Shown: positions 23,787 through 33,073 of the stretch, piece by piece
How the letters are laid out: every line of letters starts with the position of its first letter
How positions within the stretch are numbered: the first letter of the stretch is position 1
Source: an uncultured Paracoccaceae bacterium
GTDB lineage: Bacteria > Pseudomonadota > Alphaproteobacteria > Rhodobacterales > Rhodobacteraceae
Reading direction: 5' to 3'
Assembly: GCA_947493255.1 (NCBI GenBank)
Contig: CANLQK010000001.1
Span: 124,001 to 188,000, forward strand
Length of the DNA stretch: 64,000 nucleotides
The notes under the pieces: generated by a model
What the model saw: only the letters and a program-made list of their open reading frames with translations
Told to the model about the DNA's origin: nothing
Database searches by the model: none
Program-made: the position numbers and the translations under genes

Positions 23787-24554
23787 TCAAAGTGCGGAGA
23801 ATTTCGACCCCAACTGGTCAAGCATCGTTTGCAGGCCCCACGGTGGGTTCACCACAAATAGGCCAGAGCCGACCATGCGGTGGCCATCGCGTGCAGGGGG
23901 GAACTGGACCTCGTGGCGCAAACCATCGGGGAATTTTTGTGCGAGGGTGCGCAGCATGCCCTTATGACGCGCATCTGTCAGAATTGGATACCACAAAAAC
24001 AAAACGCCAACGGGCCAGCTTTTGGCGATCTTTGCCAGATGTTGGGGAACGGCTGTGTATTCGTCTTTTACCTCATAGGACGGGTCGACGACCAACAACC
24101 CACGGCGGGGCGTTGGCGGGCACACCGAATAGGCCATATCAAACCCGTCACGGTGGTTGATATGGGCAGCGGGGACCGCCTGTTTGAGGGCGTCGTGTTC
24201 TTGCGGATGAAGTTCGGCCACATGCAAAACATCGTCGCCCCGCAGAAGGCGGGATGCGATCCACGGGGACCCTGGGTAGGCGTTGGGCCCATGTTCTGCG
24301 CGGCAGGCTTCCACAGTATCGCCGTAGGGCGTGCCATCGAACCAACGCGCGACAGCCTTGATCCCGACGTCGGATTCGCCGGTTTTTATGGCTTCATCCG
24401 CGGTCAGGTCGTAAAGCCCACGACCGCCGTGGGTTTCCACGTAGGTCAGTGGTTTGTCTTTGCGGGTCATGTAATCCAGCACCCACGCCAGCGCGGCGTG
24501 CTTGTGCACATCTGCCAAATTGCCAGCGTGGAAAAGGTGTTGATAGGACAACAT
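23787..24554 (-). CDS. rlmJ: 23S rRNA (adenine(2030)-N6)-methyltransferase
   Basis: A 255-residue class I SAM-dependent methyltransferase of the RlmJ (YhiR) family, which methylates A2030 of 23S rRNA. The N-terminus MLSYQHLFHAGNLADVHKHA is the family hallmark. YVETHGGRGLYDL follows, and the catalytic motif reads VVDPSYE where most relatives have D-P-P-Y. The ATG at 24554 sits 4 bp after the pyrG stop, so the genes are probably cotranscribed; an upstream in-frame ATG inside pyrG is ignored. Confidence 0.92.
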   Translation of the reverse strand: MLSYQHLFHAGNLADVHKHAALAWVLDYMTRKDKPLTYVETHGGRGLYDLTADEAIKTGESDVGIKAVARWFDGTPYGDTVEACRAEHGPNAYPGSPWIASRLLRGDDVLHVAELHPQEHDALKQAVPAAHINHRDGFDMAYSVCPPTPRRGLLVVDPSYEVKDEYTAVPQHLAKIAKSWPVGVLFLWYPILTDARHKGMLRTLAQKFPDGLRHEVQFPPARDGHRMVGSGLFVVNPPWGLQTMLDQLGSKFSAL

Positions 24555-24558
24555 GGCG

Positions 24559-26202
24559 TTAGACCAACCGCGATGTCTCCACCGCTGCGCGGACGAAATC
24601 GGCAAACAATGGGTGGGGTTCAAAGGGTTTGGATTTCAGTTCTGGGTGGAACTGAACACCGATGAACCATGGGTGGTCTGTCCATTCCACGATTTCTGGC
24701 AGCTTGCCGTCGGGTGACATGCCCGAGAAACACAGACCCGCAGTTTCCAGCTTTTCACGGTACTTGATGTCGACTTCATAACGGTGGCGGTGGCGTTCTT
24801 CGATGGCTGTACCGCCATAAACTTCGGCGACTTTCGTGCCTTCGGTCAGGGTTGCATCATAGGACCCCAGACGCATGGTGCCGCCTTTGTCGTCGTCTGC
24901 TTTGCGGCGCACGGCGGTGTTGCCCTGCACCCATTCCTTAAGGTGGTAAACAACCGGTTCGAAACGTTTTTTACCAGCCTCGTGGTCAAATTCTTCGGAC
25001 CCCGCTTCGGTGATTCCGGCCACGTTGCGGGCGGCTTCGATGACGGCCATTTGCATACCTAGACAGATGCCAAGGTACGGAATTTTACGGGTACGTGCGA
25101 ATTCTGCGGCTTTGATTTTGCCCTCAGTGCCGCGTTCGCCAAACCCGCCGGGCACCAGAATGGCGTGATACCCTTCAAGGTGCGGAGCAGCATCGCCGCT
25201 ATCAAACACTTCGGAATCGACCCAAGACACGTTGACCTTAACGCGGTTGTGCATGCCGCCGTGGATCAAGGCCTCTTTGATGGATTTATAGGCGTCTTCA
25301 AGCTGGGTATATTTACCAACGATGGCGATGTTCACTTCACCGTCTGTGTTGTGAATACGGTCTTTGACGTCTTCCCACACCCGCAGGTCAGGTTTTGGGG
25401 CAGGGGTGATACCGAATGCATCTAGGACCGCTTGATCAAGACCCTGTTCGTGGTAGGCCAGTGGCGCTTCATAGATAGATTTGAGGTCATACGCGGCGAC
25501 GACGGCCTCTTTGCGCACGTTACAGAACAGCGCGATCTTTTCGCGTTCACGTTCTGGGATGGGCTGTTCTGACCGGCAGACCAACACATCGGGCGCGATG
25601 CCGATGGATTGCAGTTCTTTAACGCTGTGCTGGGTCGGTTTGGTTTTCAACTCACCAGATGCGGCCAGATAGGGCAGCAATGTCAGGTGCATAAAGATAC
25701 ATTCGCCGCGGGGTTTGTCGTGGCTGAACTGACGGATGGCTTCGAAAAACGGCAGGCCTTCGATGTCGCCCACTGTACCGCCGATTTCGCAGAGCATGAA
25801 ATCGACCTCGTCGTCGCCCACATGTAAGAAGTCTTTGATTTCGTTGGTAACGTGCGGGACCACCTGAATGGTTTTCCCGAGATAATCGCCACGGCGTTCT
25901 TTTTCCAAAACGTTGGAATAGACGCGCCCAGAAGAGACGGAATCGGTCATGCGGGCAGGGACGCCGGTGAACCGTTCGTAGTGACCAAGGTCGAGGTCGG
26001 TTTCTGCGCCATCATCCGTGACGAAAACTTCGCCGTGCTCAAACGGGGACATCGTGCCCGGATCAACGTTGAGATAGGGGTCTAACTTGCGCAAGCGCAC
26101 CGAAAAACCGCGAGCCTGTAAAAGTGAGCCTAAGGCGGCTGATGCCAAGCCTTTGCCAAGTGAAGACACAACACCGCCAGTGATAAATACGTAACGCGCC
26201 AT
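24559..26202 (-). CDS. pyrG: CTP synthase
   Basis: A 547-residue CTP synthase that makes CTP from UTP using glutamine nitrogen. The synthetase domain opens with [20 protein letters not shown]. The C-terminal glutaminase domain has LGICLGMQ with its nucleophile Cys and [18 protein letters not shown] carrying the His-Glu pair. Length is normal. The gene lies 205 bp downstream of secG and 4 bp upstream of rlmJ. Confidence 0.98.
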   Translation of the reverse strand: MARYVFITGGVVSSLGKGLASAALGSLLQARGFSVRLRKLDPYLNVDPGTMSPFEHGEVFVTDDGAETDLDLGHYERFTGVPARMTDSVSSGRVYSNVLEKERRGDYLGKTIQVVPHVTNEIKDFLHVGDDEVDFMLCEIGGTVGDIEGLPFFEAIRQFSHDKPRGECIFMHLTLLPYLAASGELKTKPTQHSVKELQSIGIAPDVLVCRSEQPIPEREREKIALFCNVRKEAVVAAYDLKSIYEAPLAYHEQGLDQAVLDAFGITPAPKPDLRVWEDVKDRIHNTDGEVNIAIVGKYTQLEDAYKSIKEALIHGGMHNRVKVNVSWVDSEVFDSGDAAPHLEGYHAILVPGGFGERGTEGKIKAAEFARTRKIPYLGICLGMQMAVIEAARNVAGITEAGSEEFDHEAGKKRFEPVVYHLKEWVQGNTAVRRKADDDKGGTMRLGSYDATLTEGTKVAEVYGGTAIEERHRHRYEVDIKYREKLETAGLCFSGMSPDGKLPEIVEWTDHPWFIGVQFHPELKSKPFEPHPLFADFVRAAVETSRLV

Positions 26203-26407
26203 AGGCTAAGGTAACCCCCGTGATTGGCCCGTTTGGGCCGAAATTATTGTTAGGAATACTGCCCGAAGCAAAGCGCCGGATAGCATGTATCACGGGATTT
26301 AAGTCTAACCGGATTCGCATGTCCGACGCAACCAATCCATCCCGAAAGAGGCGTTAAAAACGCAATATCGTGGTGGTACGGGCCTTTAGCCCGCAACAGG
26401 TAGTGGT

Positions 26408-26773
26408 TTAGTCAGCGTCTGGAACCAGCGGTTCGTCTGCTGGAGTGTCCACAGATGGTGGCAACAGGCTGTCGCCCGCGCTTGGTGCATCTGTGTTTTC
26501 TGCCGCTGGTGGCAACAGGCCGTCACCGTCTACGACGGATGCGTCGTTTGCGGATTGAGCGGACAGGATTGTCAGCGCGATAGACGTACAAATGAACAGC
26601 GCCGCGAGCCCCCAAGTGACCTTACCAAGGGCTGTCGCTGCTGGACGCCCACCTTGGGATCCACCGCCGCCGCCGCCAATTCCAAGGCCGCCGCCTTCAG
26701 ACCGCTGCAAAAGCACAACGCCAATCAACGACAGTGCGAGCAAGAGGTGGACGACAAGAACGACATTTTCCAT
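26408..26773 (-). CDS. secG: Protein-export membrane protein SecG
   Basis: A 121-residue SecG, the small two-helix subunit of the SecYEG translocon. Helix 1 (about residues 3-22) is followed by the family's VLLQRSEGGGLGIGGGGGG loop and helix 2 (about 52-70). The last 45 residues are an acidic Pro/Ala tail containing a repeated SLLPP motif, longer than E. coli SecG but common in alphaproteobacteria. The 205-bp gap before pyrG shows no terminator or RNA gene. Confidence 0.93.
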   Translation of the reverse strand: MENVVLVVHLLLALSLIGVVLLQRSEGGGLGIGGGGGGSQGGRPAATALGKVTWGLAALFICTSIALTILSAQSANDASVVDGDGLLPPAAENTDAPSAGDSLLPPSVDTPADEPLVPDAD

Positions 26774-27065
26774 AGAACGGGCCTTTGACGGTTGGACAGG
26801 GGGTATCTAGAAGCGAAAGGGGGGCATCGCAACCCCTGAAAGTCAGGATTAGTAGCCTTGCTCCAAAGTTAGTCGAGCGGGAATTGAAGGCTATACGCGG
26901 AAGAGTTTGAGGTCTCTTTGTCGAAGCATGTCGCAACGTTAGGGGTGAAGTGAAGAATACTATCGAGGAATTAATAGCTACGGGAGCAAGTTTCAGAGCC
27001 CAAGCGATCTCACCTCCGGCCCTGTAGGAAGTGAAGGTTGGCAGGAAACACGGATGCGGAGCTAA
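26774..27065. other. Non-coding gap between secG and the orphan gene at 27066
   Basis: 292 bp with no convincing gene, repeat or hairpin terminator. It carries the secG upstream region. The base composition drifts AT-rich towards 27065, matching the adjacent orphan gene. Confidence 0.4.
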
Positions 27066-27560
27066 TCAGTAATGCTTTATTACATCCTTACCCAGAAACT
27101 CAGCAGCGAATTCGCTCCAACTTTCGTGGAGTGCGACAATCTGTGTTTCTGGACTGAATTCGCTGTCTAGTTTGTATAGGCCAATTTCTATGTCTTCAGG
27201 GTTGTTTTCGATTGCTGCATTCCCATCTAAAACAACCATCACATCAGACATCGCATTGAATAACGCCAACTTCAGTACGATTTCGACTTCGTCAGTTAGT
27301 CCTGCTTTGTCTATTTGATCGACTGCATTTTTTACATGCGCTGTTACGGATTCCGCGTCGCGAAAATATTGAGGTACTTTACCATTTTCAACTGTTTTAT
27401 CAGCGAAAAACCTTAACATTGTCGCCCGTGAAATCTGGTCAAATCCCTCGCGAAGCTGAGATTTCGCCCAAGACTCGGCATTAGGTGCGCCGAGTTGTTC
27501 AAATTGTGATGTCAGTTTTCGTAATTTCGGAAACAAGAAGCGATCCTTAATACTGGCCAT
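27066..27560 (-). CDS. Unknown 164-residue protein, AT-rich orphan
   Basis: A protein I do not recognise. It appears soluble and mostly helical, rich in acidic residues and Phe, with no signal peptide, membrane segment or known motif. Composition and codon use are visibly more AT-rich than the flanking secG and DUF6524-like genes (many AAA, GAT, TTT and ATT codons). That suggests recent acquisition. A weak GAGGAG ribosome site lies upstream. It stands alone between housekeeping-type genes. A stress or immunity role is possible but nothing in the sequence shows it. Confidence 0.6.
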   Translation of the reverse strand: MASIKDRFLFPKLRKLTSQFEQLGAPNAESWAKSQLREGFDQISRATMLRFFADKTVENGKVPQYFRDAESVTAHVKNAVDQIDKAGLTDEVEIVLKLALFNAMSDVMVVLDGNAAIENNPEDIEIGLYKLDSEFSPETQIVALHESWSEFAAEFLGKDVIKHY

Positions 27561-27641
27561 TTAAAACTCCTCTATCGATCTGCCCCAAAACACACATATT
27601 TTAGGAATTACTTCGCGGCTAAAGTCATCTAAATTGACCCT

Positions 27642-28040
27642 TCACTCATCCACATCATCCATATCTGCCTGACCAGACAGGCGGCGGCGGACGTGGGACC
27701 AGGACAGACCGATTCCCAGAACGATAGACATCGCGATAAGGCCGATCCATGTGTTGGCGGTTTGGTTTTCAAAATTGAGCCACCCCAGATCGTAGGCGAC
27801 CCAGAGCATTGCGCCCACAAGGCCCAACACCAGCGCCATGCCGATTACACCAATAGATCGCATCGTCGCGCGCATGTAAATGATGTAGCCGATGATCAGA
27901 ACCAGCCCGCAAAGCACTGCGATTGAAAGGTTTTCTGCGCCATTTTCCATCACCCACGACGTGTAGTTCCATTGTGTGGGGTTGTAGGTGGCTGCCAATA
28001 GGATGAAGGCAAATAGCCAACGCAATGCAAAACCGCTCAT
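27642..28040 (-). CDS. DUF6524-like small membrane protein
   Basis: A 132-residue protein with four hydrophobic helices separated by short loops (ALRWLFAFILLAATYNPTQW near the start, ENLSIAVLCGLVLIIGYIIY next) and an acidic tail ending in DDVDE. It resembles small proteobacterial membrane proteins annotated as DUF6524, whose role is unknown. I used the ATG at 28040; earlier in-frame ATGs give no extra conserved sequence. It is divergent from purA, with about 150 bp between them. Confidence 0.7.
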   Translation of the reverse strand: MSGFALRWLFAFILLAATYNPTQWNYTSWVMENGAENLSIAVLCGLVLIIGYIIYMRATMRSIGVIGMALVLGLVGAMLWVAYDLGWLNFENQTANTWIGLIAMSIVLGIGLSWSHVRRRLSGQADMDDVDE

Positions 28041-28192
28041 GATCGTCCTCGGGGTCTGTTGTTTTGGGGCAAGATGACGGGCGTTGTGCACTCTGTCCAG
28101 TGGATCGCTAAAATGTCCGCTTTCACACCGGTGCATGATGCCCTAAGAGGGGCACGGGTTTTCAAACCTTACTCTGACCTGAGGGGATCAAA

Positions 28193-29488
28193 ATGGCGAA
28201 TGTGGTTGTTGTCGGTGCGCAATGGGGCGACGAAGGCAAAGGTAAAATCGTGGACTGGCTGTCGGAACGTGCGGATGTGATCGCGCGTTTTCAGGGCGGG
28301 CACAACGCGGGCCACACGTTGGTCATTGATAGTAAGGTCTACAAATTGCACGCACTGCCATCTGGCGTTGTGCGCGGTGGTAAGCTGTCGGTCATCGGCA
28401 ACGGGGTCGTATTAGACCCTTGGCACCTGATGAAAGAGATTGCGACGATTGAAGCGCAGGGCGTTGAGATCAATCCAGACAACCTGATGATTGCAGAGAA
28501 CACGCCGCTGATTTTGCCGATCCACGGGGAACTTGATCGTGTGCGCGAAGAGGCGGCATCTAAGGGTACCAAGATTGGTACAACGGGTCGTGGTATTGGG
28601 CCAGCGTATGAAGATAAGGTAGGTCGCCGTTCCATTCGCGTGGCGGATCTGGCGGATGCTGCGACATTGGAAGCCCGTGTTGACCGTGCACTGCAGCACC
28701 ACAATCCGTTGCGCAAAGGTCTTGGGTTTGACGAGATCGACCGCGATGCGTTGATTGCGCAGTTGCAAGAGATAGCGCCGAAGATTTTGCCATACGCCGC
28801 GCCGGTCTGGAAAGTGCTGGCCGAGAAACGCAAAGCGGGCAAACGGATCTTGTTTGAAGGCGCGCAGGGTGCGTTGCTGGATATTGATTTCGGGACCTAC
28901 CCATTTGTGACGTCGTCCAACGTGATTGCGGGCCAAGCGGCCACTGGTGTTGGTCTTGGGCCAACGGCGATTGATTACGTTCTGGGTATTGTGAAAGCCT
29001 ACACCACCCGTGTGGGTGAGGGACCATTCCCAACAGAGCTGGATGATGAGGATGGTCAACGTCTTGGCGAACGTGGCCATGAGTTTGGCACTACGACAGG
29101 GCGCAAACGTCGCTGTGGTTGGTTTGACGCGGCCCTGTTGCGCCAAACATGTGCGACATCAGGTATTTCCGGTATCTGCCTGACAAAGCTGGATGTTTTG
29201 GACGGTTTCGAAACACTGAAGATTTGTGTTGGCTATGATCTGGACGGTGAACGTTTGGATTACCTGCCGACGGCGGCGGATGCGCAAGCCCGTTGCACGC
29301 CGATCTATGAAGAAATGGAAGGCTGGTCAGAGAGCACCGAAGGTGCGCGGTCTTGGGCGCAGCTTCCGGCGCAGGCGATTAAGTACGTTCGTCGCGTCGA
29401 AGAGCTAATCGAATGCCCTGTCGCGCTGGTGTCGACGTCACCAGAACGCGAAGACACGATTTTGGTCACTGACCCGTTTGCGGACTAA
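28193..29488 (+). CDS. purA: Adenylosuccinate synthetase
   Basis: A 431-residue enzyme that joins IMP and aspartate at the expense of GTP, the first step from IMP to AMP. The P-loop-like [11 protein letters not shown] motif is at residues 7-17, followed by [22 protein letters not shown] and [10 protein letters not shown] are further conserved sites. Length is normal. A GAGGGG ribosome site precedes the ATG. A small DUF2842 gene follows after 9 bp. Confidence 0.98.
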   Translation: MANVVVVGAQWGDEGKGKIVDWLSERADVIARFQGGHNAGHTLVIDSKVYKLHALPSGVVRGGKLSVIGNGVVLDPWHLMKEIATIEAQGVEINPDNLMIAENTPLILPIHGELDRVREEAASKGTKIGTTGRGIGPAYEDKVGRRSIRVADLADAATLEARVDRALQHHNPLRKGLGFDEIDRDALIAQLQEIAPKILPYAAPVWKVLAEKRKAGKRILFEGAQGALLDIDFGTYPFVTSSNVIAGQAATGVGLGPTAIDYVLGIVKAYTTRVGEGPFPTELDDEDGQRLGERGHEFGTTTGRKRRCGWFDAALLRQTCATSGISGICLTKLDVLDGFETLKICVGYDLDGERLDYLPTAADAQARCTPIYEEMEGWSESTEGARSWAQLPAQAIKYVRRVEELIECPVALVSTSPEREDTILVTDPFAD

Positions 29489-29497
29489 GGAAAACAG

Positions 29498-29728
29498 ATG
29501 GCGTTGTCGCTGAAAGCAAGGAAACGTTGGTCGCTGGTGATCCTATTGGTGGGATTGCCGGTGTACATCGTGTCGGCGGTGACAATTTTGAACCTGTTGT
29601 ATCCGGATCCGATGGTTCGTCCGCCTTTGTGGGCCGAATTGGGTATCTACGTTGGTCTTGGCGTATTGTGGGCGTTTCCGTTTAAATTTGTCTTCAAGGG
29701 TGTGGGGCAAGCAGACCCTGACGCCTGA
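29498..29728 (+). CDS. DUF2842 family small membrane protein
   Basis: A 76-residue protein with two transmembrane helices (about residues 11-33 and 45-66) and a conserved PDPMVRPPLWAELGIY loop between them. This is the alphaproteobacterial DUF2842 family of unknown function. It begins 9 bp after purA and shares its transcript. A hairpin terminator follows. Confidence 0.85.
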   Translation: MALSLKARKRWSLVILLVGLPVYIVSAVTILNLLYPDPMVRPPLWAELGIYVGLGVLWAFPFKFVFKGVGQADPDA

Positions 29729-29830
29729 ATTGAGTAGGGAAACGGTGCCGCTGCGCGGCGCTGTTTTTGCTGGAGATCGCGGTTCGGTGAGCCAATCCCG
29801 GTGGACGGCATTTGATGGTTTTACAATGCA

Positions 29831-29863
29831 AAACGGCGCCTGGAGGACCAGACGCCGTTTTTT
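29831..29863. terminator. Terminator between the DUF2842 gene and the coiled-coil gene
   Basis: An 8-bp stem (AAACGGCG at 29831-29838 with CGCCGTTT at 29853-29860) runs into a T-tract on the plus strand. On the minus strand it ends in TTTT, so it may also serve the convergent gene that stops at 29879. Confidence 0.8.
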
Positions 29864-29878
29864 GTTGTTGTGTGCCGT

Positions 29879-32236
29879 TTAGCTGGCAGCGCGTTCTGGG
29901 TTGAACCGGCTGTCATCTGCGACTTGAAAGCGACCATTGCGGACTTCGGTAATGCGTCCGGCGTTTAGAAGGTCTGCGAAGCTGCGCAAACCGTCTTCGC
30001 GGTTGAAGTCGTCGCTCGCCACGGATCGTGCACGACGCAGGATTTGTGGGCGCGAGAATTCATCAGCCCCTTCAACGAAGGCCGTATATGCAGCAGCTGC
30101 TTCGAGCAGGTCTGGTAAATCACGGGCCCCCATTTTGTCTGCGAAGTCTTCGAAGGAGCGGGCGTTTTGATCTGATGTTGTGTTCCGCTGCGCTGTTACA
30201 CGACGCGGCATGACAGGAGCGTCACGCTGTGTGGTCTCTGAAACGTCCACACGTTGTGCCGCAACCAGTTTTAGCGGGGCTGGACGAGGACGTTCCGTGC
30301 GGGTCGTGCTGCGAACGACGGGACGTGGCCGTGGGGTGCCTTCTGGTGTGACCTCGGTAAGGTCGTCGCGGAAGGCGTTTTCAGTATCGTGACCATCGTC
30401 ATCATCTTCCCCGACCTGACGGGCTGCTTCTTTGGCGGCGACAGCTGCCTTTAGGTGCGCGATTGTATCACGACGGCGGCTGCCTTCGGGTTCTTGCATT
30501 TGCGCATCGGTTTCCGACATCAGGCGGTCCAGCGCAGAGTCGTCCACGCCTTCGGCCTGGTCCATGAAGCTATGCGTTTTGGTGTTGTCCGACGGAGTGT
30601 CGAGGGTTTCGATGTCGTTTGGTGCTATGTCAGCAGCTTCGGCACCGGCAACAGTGTTAGACACTGCGTTGAGGATCGATGAGACGTCATCAACAGCGGT
30701 TTCTTCTGTTGCTGCGATTGGTGCGTCTTCCAAGCTATCTTGAAGATCAGCAGCCATTTCCATGTCTTCGACCATATCAATGCCGGAAGACGCGATATCG
30801 GTGTCTTCAAGGTATTCATCAAGGTCGTCTGCGCCATCAAGCAGGCCGAGGTTTGGCCCGTTCACGTCGTCAGATGTATCTTCGAGAATTGCAGCCATCG
30901 CTTCTTTCTCAGCCTCAGCAGCTTCGAAATCGGCGCGTTTCATACGGGTTACACGCGCAATTGGCGTGCCCACTGCTGTGTCCTCGTTGATGTCTGCGTC
31001 AGTCGTTTCTGATTGACGCGCCATAACGCGCGCGATCATGTCAGGGCTGTTGGCCTCAGGTGTGTTACGGTCGATGTTTTCCGAACCCGAATCCATTTCT
31101 TTGATCTCGGCTTCAAGGCCATCAAATTCTGCGACCGGATCTGTGTTGTCAGGAATGTCTGCAACATCGGGTGTGTCCGACTGTGGCAAGAACTGGTCTG
31201 ACAGATCGTCCGAGACTGGAGAGTCATTTGCGCCAACGACTGCGCGAATGCGCTGTAGTTTAGCTGCAACGCTATCAGCGTCCGGGTGCGCAGGAACTTC
31301 GGTCGCTTCCGCGGAAGGGGCGAGGGCAGGTTCGTCCGCCGCGAGCGGTGAAGAAGGCGCTTCGAATTCCGCGTTCTCTTCAACGTCAGCTCCGGTTTCC
31401 ATTTCTGCGACATCTGCAGATGCTTCGGCTTCGGTGGCTTCTTTTTCGGCTTTGGCCTTTTCAGCTTTCGCTTTTGCCTTCGCTTCAGCTTTTTCGGCTT
31501 TCGCTTTTGCTTCAGCCTCTACTTTTTCGGCTGCAGCCTTCGCTTTAGCTTCAGCGTCCTGAGCGTCGGCCTTTGCCTTAGCGGCGGCGTCTTCGGCTGT
31601 AGCTTTTTCAGCGGCTTCTTCCTCAGCTTTCGCTTTCTCGTCTGCTTTCGCTTCTGCTTTCGCCTTCGCTTCGGCTTTTTGAGCGGCCTTTTCAGCGTCG
31701 GCCTTTGCCTTAGCTTCCGCTTTCTCAGCATCAGCTTTGGCTTTCTCGGCTGCGGCCTTCGCTTTTTCCGCGTCGGCTTTGGCTTTTTCTTTAGCCTTTT
31801 GAGCCTCGGCTTTCGCCTTTGCGGCGGCTTTTTCAGCTTTTATCTTTTCGCGCTCTTCGGCCTTTGCAGCTTTTTCAGCCCGCTTGGCTGCACGGCGTTC
31901 AGCTGTGGCGGCTTTTTCAGCGGCGGCTGCTTCCTCGTCTGCCTTCGCTTGAGCGTCATCTTTTGCGGATTGGTCGGACAGGGCTGCAGCGCGCAGCACG
32001 ATGCCATCATCGTCCATGCGCGCATCCACGCGGCGCGAAATTTCACGTTCGGCAATTTTTGCCAAAAGTTCTGCGTCAGGGGTCGGGGGTTCTGCCCCGA
32101 AATACCGATCATCTGCGGCAAGACCGCGGAAATACTCCGCAATTGCCTTCATCGTGTTGAAGGAATCATCGAATCCTTCAAGGGTGCACGAGAAGGTGCC
32201 GTATGAGACGGTAAGAATTTTGCTTGTTCCAACCAT
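29879..32236 (-). CDS. Large Ala/Lys-rich coiled-coil protein, unknown
   Basis: 785 residues, no signal peptide. A short N-terminal domain (1-85, with TVSYGTFSCTLEGFDDSFNT and MKAIAEYFRGLAADDRYFG) is followed by a long AEKAKA-type coiled coil (about 91-270), reminiscent of TolA. Next comes a long acidic, disordered-looking stretch, and finally a compact C-terminal domain (about 693-785, FADKMGARDLPDLLEAAAAY and SFADLLNAGRITEVRNGRFQ). The two end domains look conserved-type and could be partner-binding heads joined by a long spacer. I recognise no enzyme motif. Resemblance to chemotaxis or partition proteins would be compositional only. Confidence 0.75.
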   Translation of the reverse strand: MVGTSKILTVSYGTFSCTLEGFDDSFNTMKAIAEYFRGLAADDRYFGAEPPTPDAELLAKIAEREISRRVDARMDDDGIVLRAAALSDQSAKDDAQAKADEEAAAAEKAATAERRAAKRAEKAAKAEEREKIKAEKAAAKAKAEAQKAKEKAKADAEKAKAAAEKAKADAEKAEAKAKADAEKAAQKAEAKAKAEAKADEKAKAEEEAAEKATAEDAAAKAKADAQDAEAKAKAAAEKVEAEAKAKAEKAEAKAKAKAEKAKAEKEATEAEASADVAEMETGADVEENAEFEAPSSPLAADEPALAPSAEATEVPAHPDADSVAAKLQRIRAVVGANDSPVSDDLSDQFLPQSDTPDVADIPDNTDPVAEFDGLEAEIKEMDSGSENIDRNTPEANSPDMIARVMARQSETTDADINEDTAVGTPIARVTRMKRADFEAAEAEKEAMAAILEDTSDDVNGPNLGLLDGADDLDEYLEDTDIASSGIDMVEDMEMAADLQDSLEDAPIAATEETAVDDVSSILNAVSNTVAGAEAADIAPNDIETLDTPSDNTKTHSFMDQAEGVDDSALDRLMSETDAQMQEPEGSRRRDTIAHLKAAVAAKEAARQVGEDDDDGHDTENAFRDDLTEVTPEGTPRPRPVVRSTTRTERPRPAPLKLVAAQRVDVSETTQRDAPVMPRRVTAQRNTTSDQNARSFEDFADKMGARDLPDLLEAAAAYTAFVEGADEFSRPQILRRARSVASDDFNREDGLRSFADLLNAGRITEVRNGRFQVADDSRFNPERAAS
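31427..31966 (-). repeat. Coding repeat encoding the Ala/Lys/Glu coiled coil
   Basis: About 540 bp of near-repeating GCx-GAx-AAx-GCx triplets within the 785-residue gene, encoding some 180 residues of AEKAKA-type heptads. Units are imperfect at DNA level, so this is protein-driven repetition rather than a satellite. Confidence 0.85.
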
Positions 32237-32374
32237 GTTTTGCTCGCTTTCTACTCAAACCTTTGAGGGTATATTTACCATCAATTGGTTCGCAATTCGG
32301 AACGATAGTGCGTTATCTTGAGTATTATTTCGTGTCCGGAATAAGGCGCGTTTCCAAATTAAGGGTAATCAAAC

Positions 32375-33073
32375 GTGATTAAGACGATTGTTTCAAGTGG
32401 ACTGCCAATTACCTTAATTGGCGGGGCCAAACCTGCACCGGGTGCCCTTTCTATGGCGTTAAAATGGGGCGAAACCGTGGTCTGTGCGGATGGTGGGGCT
32501 GATACCGCACTACGTGAGAGGCTGCAGCCGTCTGCCGTAATTGGAGATATGGATTCGGTTAGCGCACAGGCGCTGTCGGAATATGCAGATGTGGCGCATA
32601 AGATCGCTGAACAAGACAGCACGGACTTTGACAAAGCATTGCGCCATACTGCGACGCCGCTGGTTTTAGGGGTTGGATTTAGCGGAGCACGGATTGACCA
32701 TGAGTTGGGATCAATGGCGGTTTTGGCCCGCTACCCAGATCGAAGGTGCATTCTGATCGGCGAGGACACAATAACCCTGTTATGCCCGCCACAGATCACC
32801 CTTGATTTGCCGACTGAAACAGCCGTGTCATTATTCCCTATGGGAGCGGTTGCGTGTGACAGCACCGGATTGCGCTGGGCCACCAACGGATTGCGGTTTG
32901 CGCCGGATGGGCAGATTGGAACGTTGAACAAGGCATTGGGGCCAGACGTGGGGCCGGTCACGTTAACGCCGGATGCGCCCAAGATGATGCTTATCCTGCC
33001 ACGCACGGCGTTTGAGGTTACTGTTCAGGCGATGTCGCGCTGCGCCGCGCAATGGCCTGTTCGCGCAGGATAA
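32375..33073 (+). CDS. Thiamine diphosphokinase
   Basis: A 232-residue enzyme that phosphorylates thiamine to thiamine diphosphate. The TPK motifs are clear: GGAKPAPGAL at the N-terminus, VCADGGAD, VIGDMDS, the active-site DSTDFDKAL and GFSGARIDHELGSMAVL, then a C-terminal thiamine-binding region. The start is GTG at 32375 with an AAGGG ribosome site. Its last 56 bp overlap the convergent DMT transporter gene. No thiamine riboswitch is visible upstream. Confidence 0.9.
   Translation: MIKTIVSSGLPITLIGGAKPAPGALSMALKWGETVVCADGGADTALRERLQPSAVIGDMDSVSAQALSEYADVAHKIAEQDSTDFDKALRHTATPLVLGVGFSGARIDHELGSMAVLARYPDRRCILIGEDTITLLCPPQITLDLPTETAVSLFPMGAVACDSTGLRWATNGLRFAPDGQIGTLNKALGPDVGPVTLTPDAPKMMLILPRTAFEVTVQAMSRCAAQWPVRAG

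Noticed and set aside
28412-29146. Long open frame antisense to purA
   Set aside because: It lies wholly inside a conserved gene on the other strand, has no ribosome site or recognisable domain, and reflects codon bias of purA.
31427-31966. Apparent tandem DNA repeat or CRISPR-like array
   Set aside because: The repetition follows the reading frame (Ala-Glu-Lys-Ala) with no constant spacer or repeat length; it encodes a coiled coil.
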